Of a DNA stretch of 64,000 nt, positions 61,169 to 64,000 are shown in pieces. A program made the position numbers and the translations under genes. The first letter of the stretch is position 1. Each line of letters opens with the position of its first letter. Below the pieces are notes generated by a model. The model worked only from the letters and a program-made list of their open reading frames with translations. It had not been told where the DNA came from and did not search any database. This stretch comes from Nocardia albiluteola (lineage in GTDB: Bacteria; Actinomycetota; Actinomycetes; Mycobacteriales; Mycobacteriaceae). The DNA is taken from contig NZ_JAHKNI010000004.1 of NCBI RefSeq assembly GCF_018860155.1, forward strand, positions 62,001 through 126,000, read 5' to 3'.

Positions 61169-62752
61169 ATGCTGGGCCGGATCGTCGACGGACTCCTTCG
61201 CATGCCACCGGCCACGGTGCCCGAGCCGGTAGTGCGCCGGGACATTTCTATACCGATGCCGGACGGCGTCACGCTGCTGGCCGACTGGTATCGCCCGCCC
61301 GGATCGCATCCGATGCCGGTGGTGCTGATTCGGACGCCGTACGGCCGCCGCGGATTGCTGAGCGAGCTGTTCGGCCCGGTGTTCGCCCGGCGCGGACTGC
61401 AGGTGGTCTATCAGAGCACACGCGGGACCTTCGGCTCCGGCGGCGAGTTCCGCCCGTTTCTGCACGAGAAGGACGACGGCCTGGCTACCGCGGCGTGGTT
61501 GCGCGCGCAACCCTGGTGCGACGGCCGGGTGGCGATGGCGGGGGCCAGCTATCTCGGGCATACCCAGTGGGCGATCGCACCCTATGCCGATCCGCCGCTG
61601 GAGGCGATGTGCCTGGGCGTTACCTCCTCGGACTTCACCGACGTGTTCTATCCCGGCGGTGTGCTGGCCCTGGACGACATGGTCGGATGGTCGGCGCAGA
61701 TCGGCCGTCAGGAGGATCGGTTCGCTACGGTTCGAGCGCCGCTGCGACGCCGCCGCGTCCGTGCGGCCACCGCGACGCTGCCGGTCGGGCGGGCGGACGT
61801 CGCGGCGATCGGACGGCGGGTGCAATTCCTGGCCGACGTTGCCGGAAATGTGGAGACCCCGGAGTTCTGGTCCGGGACGGTGCACCGCCCCGAGGACGTG
61901 AGCACACCGGTCAGCATGGTCGCGGGCTGGTACGACCTGTTTCTGCCGGGGCAGCTACGCGATTTCCGGCGGTTGCGCGCGGCCGGGAATCCGGCGCGGA
62001 TCCTGATCGGGCCGTGGAGCCACGGCGACCCCGCCAGTTTCCGGCCGATGATCGCCGACCAGGCCGATTTCCTGGCCGCTCATCTGCTCGGCGACCGCGC
62101 CGCGCTGCGCCGGGCGCCGGTGCGTGTGCACCTGCAACGGGCCGGGCACTGGCTGGACTTCGAGGAGTGGCCGCCCAAGTCGGTCGAGCGGCGGATCCAT
62201 CTGCCCAGCCTCGGTGACGCGCCTGGCGACGCGGGCCCGGACGAATTCACCTACGACCCGTCCGATCCGACCCCCTCGGTCGGCGGCCCGCTGCTGTTCG
62301 GCAAGGCCAAGCAGCAGGACAACCGGGCGGTCGAGGCCCGCCCGGACGTGCTCGTCTACACCGGCGAACCGCTGGCCGCAGACTTGGACGTGGTCGGCGA
62401 ACCGACCGCGACAGTGCACGTCCGCACCGAACGCGCCGGGGCCGATCTGTTCGTCCGGCTGTGCGATGTCGATGCGAAGGGGGTGTCCCGGAATGTCACC
62501 GAGGGCATCCTGCGACTGCGGGAGCGGGCCGACGGGCCGATCGAGGTGCCGTTGTTCCCGACGGCGTACCGGTTCGGCCGCGGGCATCGGCTCCGGGTGC
62601 AGGTCGCCGGCGGTGCATTTCCCCGATTCGGCCGCAATCACGGCACCGCCGAGCCCGTCGCCGACGCGGTGGCCGGTGTGCGGTGCGGCTTCCAGGTGTT
62701 CCACGATCGCGAGCGCCCGTCGTCGCTGATGCTGCCGATCCTCGCCGAATGA
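61169..62752 (+). CDS. CocE/NonD family hydrolase (X-Pro dipeptidyl-peptidase S15 type)
   Basis: A 527-residue serine hydrolase. N-terminal catalytic fold with DGVTLLADWYRPPGSHPMPV, the nucleophile in MAGASYLGHTQWAIAPY (G-x-S-Y-x-G), acid in MVAGWYDLFLPGQLRD and His in IGPWSHGDPASF. A C-terminal beta-sandwich (VHVRTERAGADLFVRLCDVD; RGHRLRVQVAGGAFPRFGRN) completes the family layout. Members cleave esters or amides such as cocaine or X-Pro peptides. GAGGAG precedes the ATG by five bases. No signal peptide. Divergent from the GAF gene. Confidence 0.93.
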   Translation: MLGRIVDGLLRMPPATVPEPVVRRDISIPMPDGVTLLADWYRPPGSHPMPVVLIRTPYGRRGLLSELFGPVFARRGLQVVYQSTRGTFGSGGEFRPFLHEKDDGLATAAWLRAQPWCDGRVAMAGASYLGHTQWAIAPYADPPLEAMCLGVTSSDFTDVFYPGGVLALDDMVGWSAQIGRQEDRFATVRAPLRRRRVRAATATLPVGRADVAAIGRRVQFLADVAGNVETPEFWSGTVHRPEDVSTPVSMVAGWYDLFLPGQLRDFRRLRAAGNPARILIGPWSHGDPASFRPMIADQADFLAAHLLGDRAALRRAPVRVHLQRAGHWLDFEEWPPKSVERRIHLPSLGDAPGDAGPDEFTYDPSDPTPSVGGPLLFGKAKQQDNRAVEARPDVLVYTGEPLAADLDVVGEPTATVHVRTERAGADLFVRLCDVDAKGVSRNVTEGILRLRERADGPIEVPLFPTAYRFGRGHRLRVQVAGGAFPRFGRNHGTAEPVADAVAGVRCGFQVFHDRERPSSLMLPILAE

Positions 62753-62861
62753 CCGTGGCACCCGATCCGGCGTCCGGCGGGCGGAATCCCGGCGCTGGTT
62801 GTCGGTGTTGATTCGTAGAGTGGAAGCACCGAAGCGCCGAGCACATACAGACGGGGGACTC

Positions 62862-63674
62862 ATGGCCGACCAACTGACGATCATGGCCGTACACGCCCAT
62901 CCGGACGACGAGGTCATCAGCACCGGTGGGATCCTCGCGCAATATGCCGCCGAGGGTATCCGAACGGTCCTGGTGACCTGCACCAACGGCGAGCAGGGCG
63001 ATGCGCCGGGCGGGATCAAGCCCGGGGAGCCCGGCCACGATCCGAATGCGGTACGGGCCCAGCGACTCTCCGAACTCCAGGAGTCGGCGGCGTTGCTGGG
63101 CATCGAGCACGTCGAGCTGCTCGGATATCGGGACTCAGGAATGGACGGGTGGGAAGGCAACCGGGATCCGGAAGCCTTCTGGAACATCCCGGTCGAGCAG
63201 TCGGCCGCCCGCCTCGCGGATCTCATGCGGCAGTACCGGCCCCAGGTGGTCGTCACCTATGACGAGAACGGCAACTACGGCCACCCCGACCACATCCAGG
63301 CCAACCGCGTCGCACTCGCCGCGGCGGCGGCCACGGATATCCCGGACAAGTTCTACTACACCGCGATTCCGCGCGAACGCTCCCGCGAGATGTTCGCGAC
63401 GCTGCGCGCACAGGGCATGATCGACCAGGACCCGCCGGACGACTTCGGCACACCCGAGGAGCAGATCACCACGGTCGTCGACGTGGCCGCCTATACCCAG
63501 CGCAAGGTCAAGGCGCTCGAGGCGCACGCCAGCCAGGGCGACAGCGTGCCGTTTCTGCGAATGCCCGCCGAACTGCAGCAGCTGATGTTCGCCACCGAAA
63601 GCTTTGTCCGGCATACCAATCGCGTCGCGGCCGCACCGGCTCGGGAAACCGACCTCTTCGCCGGGCTCCGCTGA
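62862..63674 (+). CDS. PIG-L family deacetylase (mycothiol MshB/Mca-like)
   Basis: A 270-residue zinc-dependent deacetylase. The metal motif VHAHPDDEVISTGG and the GYRDSGMDGWEGN block are diagnostic, and the third metal ligand lies in YGHPDHIQANRVAL. These are the features of MshB and Mca, which act on mycothiol precursors or conjugates; the length and 'WNIPVEQSAARLADLMRQYR' region suggest the Mca side, but the distinction is uncertain. The ATG giving MADQLTIMAV has AGACGGGGG upstream. It is cytosolic and about 110 bp after the CocE-type gene. Confidence 0.9.
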   Translation: MADQLTIMAVHAHPDDEVISTGGILAQYAAEGIRTVLVTCTNGEQGDAPGGIKPGEPGHDPNAVRAQRLSELQESAALLGIEHVELLGYRDSGMDGWEGNRDPEAFWNIPVEQSAARLADLMRQYRPQVVVTYDENGNYGHPDHIQANRVALAAAAATDIPDKFYYTAIPRERSREMFATLRAQGMIDQDPPDDFGTPEEQITTVVDVAAYTQRKVKALEAHASQGDSVPFLRMPAELQQLMFATESFVRHTNRVAAAPARETDLFAGLR

Positions 63675-63684
63675 GCGGTCGCGG

Positions 63685-64000
63685 TTACACCTCCAGGTCC
63701 TGCCGTAGCGGGTGGGCGTGCTCGTCGAGTTCGATGCGCCGGGTGCCCGCGGATCCGTCGGCCACGATGGTCAGCAGCGGCCGGCGGCCGGGGCGTTGGA
63801 TCCGGACGATGACGGATCCGTCTCGAGCGCGCTGGATTTCGGCGACGGCCTGCTCGCGGGCGCGGTCGCCGACGGCGGCGTCGAGATCGTCCAGGCCGTG
63901 CTCGTCGTAGAGGACGACCTCGACGCCGCGGCGGCGGGCGGCGCGGGCGGCGATGACGACCGGTGGATGCGCGAGCTGGGGCGCGCGCAGTGCGTCGCGT
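63685..64000 (-). CDS. hypothetical protein, 3' part (5' end outside window)
   Basis: The frame is open from the window edge and ends at TAA 63685. The visible ~104 residues read in part VVIAARAARRRGVEVVLYDE, GDRAREQAVAEIQRARDGSV and IVRIQRPGRRPLLTIVADGS, ending EHAHPLRQDLEV. They look like a soluble alpha/beta domain with no obvious catalytic motif. The gene is convergent with the PIG-L deacetylase. No family recognised. Confidence 0.6.
   Translation of the reverse strand, partial: RDALRAPQLAHPPVVIAARAARRRGVEVVLYDEHGLDDLDAAVGDRAREQAVAEIQRARDGSVIVRIQRPGRRPLLTIVADGSAGTRRIELDEHAHPLRQDLEV

Overview
The window is high-GC actinobacterial DNA (actinobacterial codon use, many GTG starts, frequent ATGA/GTGA overlaps). 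An Rpf-type muralytic enzyme, an L,D-transpeptidase lipoprotein, mycothiol-type PIG-L deacetylase, a SigD/ShbA-like sigma factor, WXG/EspC-like type VII secretion substrates and an actinobacterial group 1h [NiFe] hydrogenase together suggest a mycolate-containing genus; Nocardia is the best guess (inference, not proven).

Layout. 1-3684: MATE transporter end and three alpha/beta hydrolases. 3931-7654: soluble Ser/Thr kinase with Sel1-like repeats, small unknowns, and an NAD-dependent epimerase. 7849-10698: carotenoid oxygenase plus membrane protein facing a PadR regulator whose leader carries a tandem 80-bp repeat. 10851-11838: Rpf-like protein, a small unknown and a strong bidirectional terminator. 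11838-24800: a sulfated-glycan locus, with a GH2-MFS-GH3-sulfatase operon, a TetR regulator, an exported membrane protein, a second sulfatase, and wreckage of a GH20 hexosaminidase, an enolase-superfamily enzyme and a third sulfatase. Three similar inverted repeats precede the three leftward units and look like one operator family.

25108-38660 is a decayed ~13.5-kb genomic island in the 3' end of tRNA-Lys(CTT), bounded by 35-bp direct repeats. It carries a broken tyrosine integrase, fragments of IS5-, IS982- and IS630-type transposases and of a serine recombinase, cut-off SDR and GNAT genes, an endoglycoceramidase-like GH5, an orphan three-gene type VII secretion substrate cluster, an alpha/beta hydrolase/AraC pair, and small AT-richer genes. 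The ancestral tRNA 3' flank (encoded CCA plus hairpin terminator) now lies at 25067-25110.

38791-43304: LysR/YeiH pair, L,D-transpeptidase, and a two-gene AhpD-like unit. 43333-57623 is a ~14-kb leftward hydrogenase operon: hypA, hypB, small and large subunits, NifU-like/ferredoxin-like protein, four conserved accessory proteins, maturation protease, hypC-like, hypF, hypC, hypD, hypE and a terminal accessory gene. It should build a high-affinity uptake hydrogenase that feeds electrons from trace H2 to respiration. 57700-64000: CGNR regulator divergent from a dehalogenase-like hydrolase, a sigma factor, a GAF protein, a CocE/NonD hydrolase, a PIG-L deacetylase, and the 3' end of an unknown gene. 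No rRNA genes or CRISPR arrays were seen.
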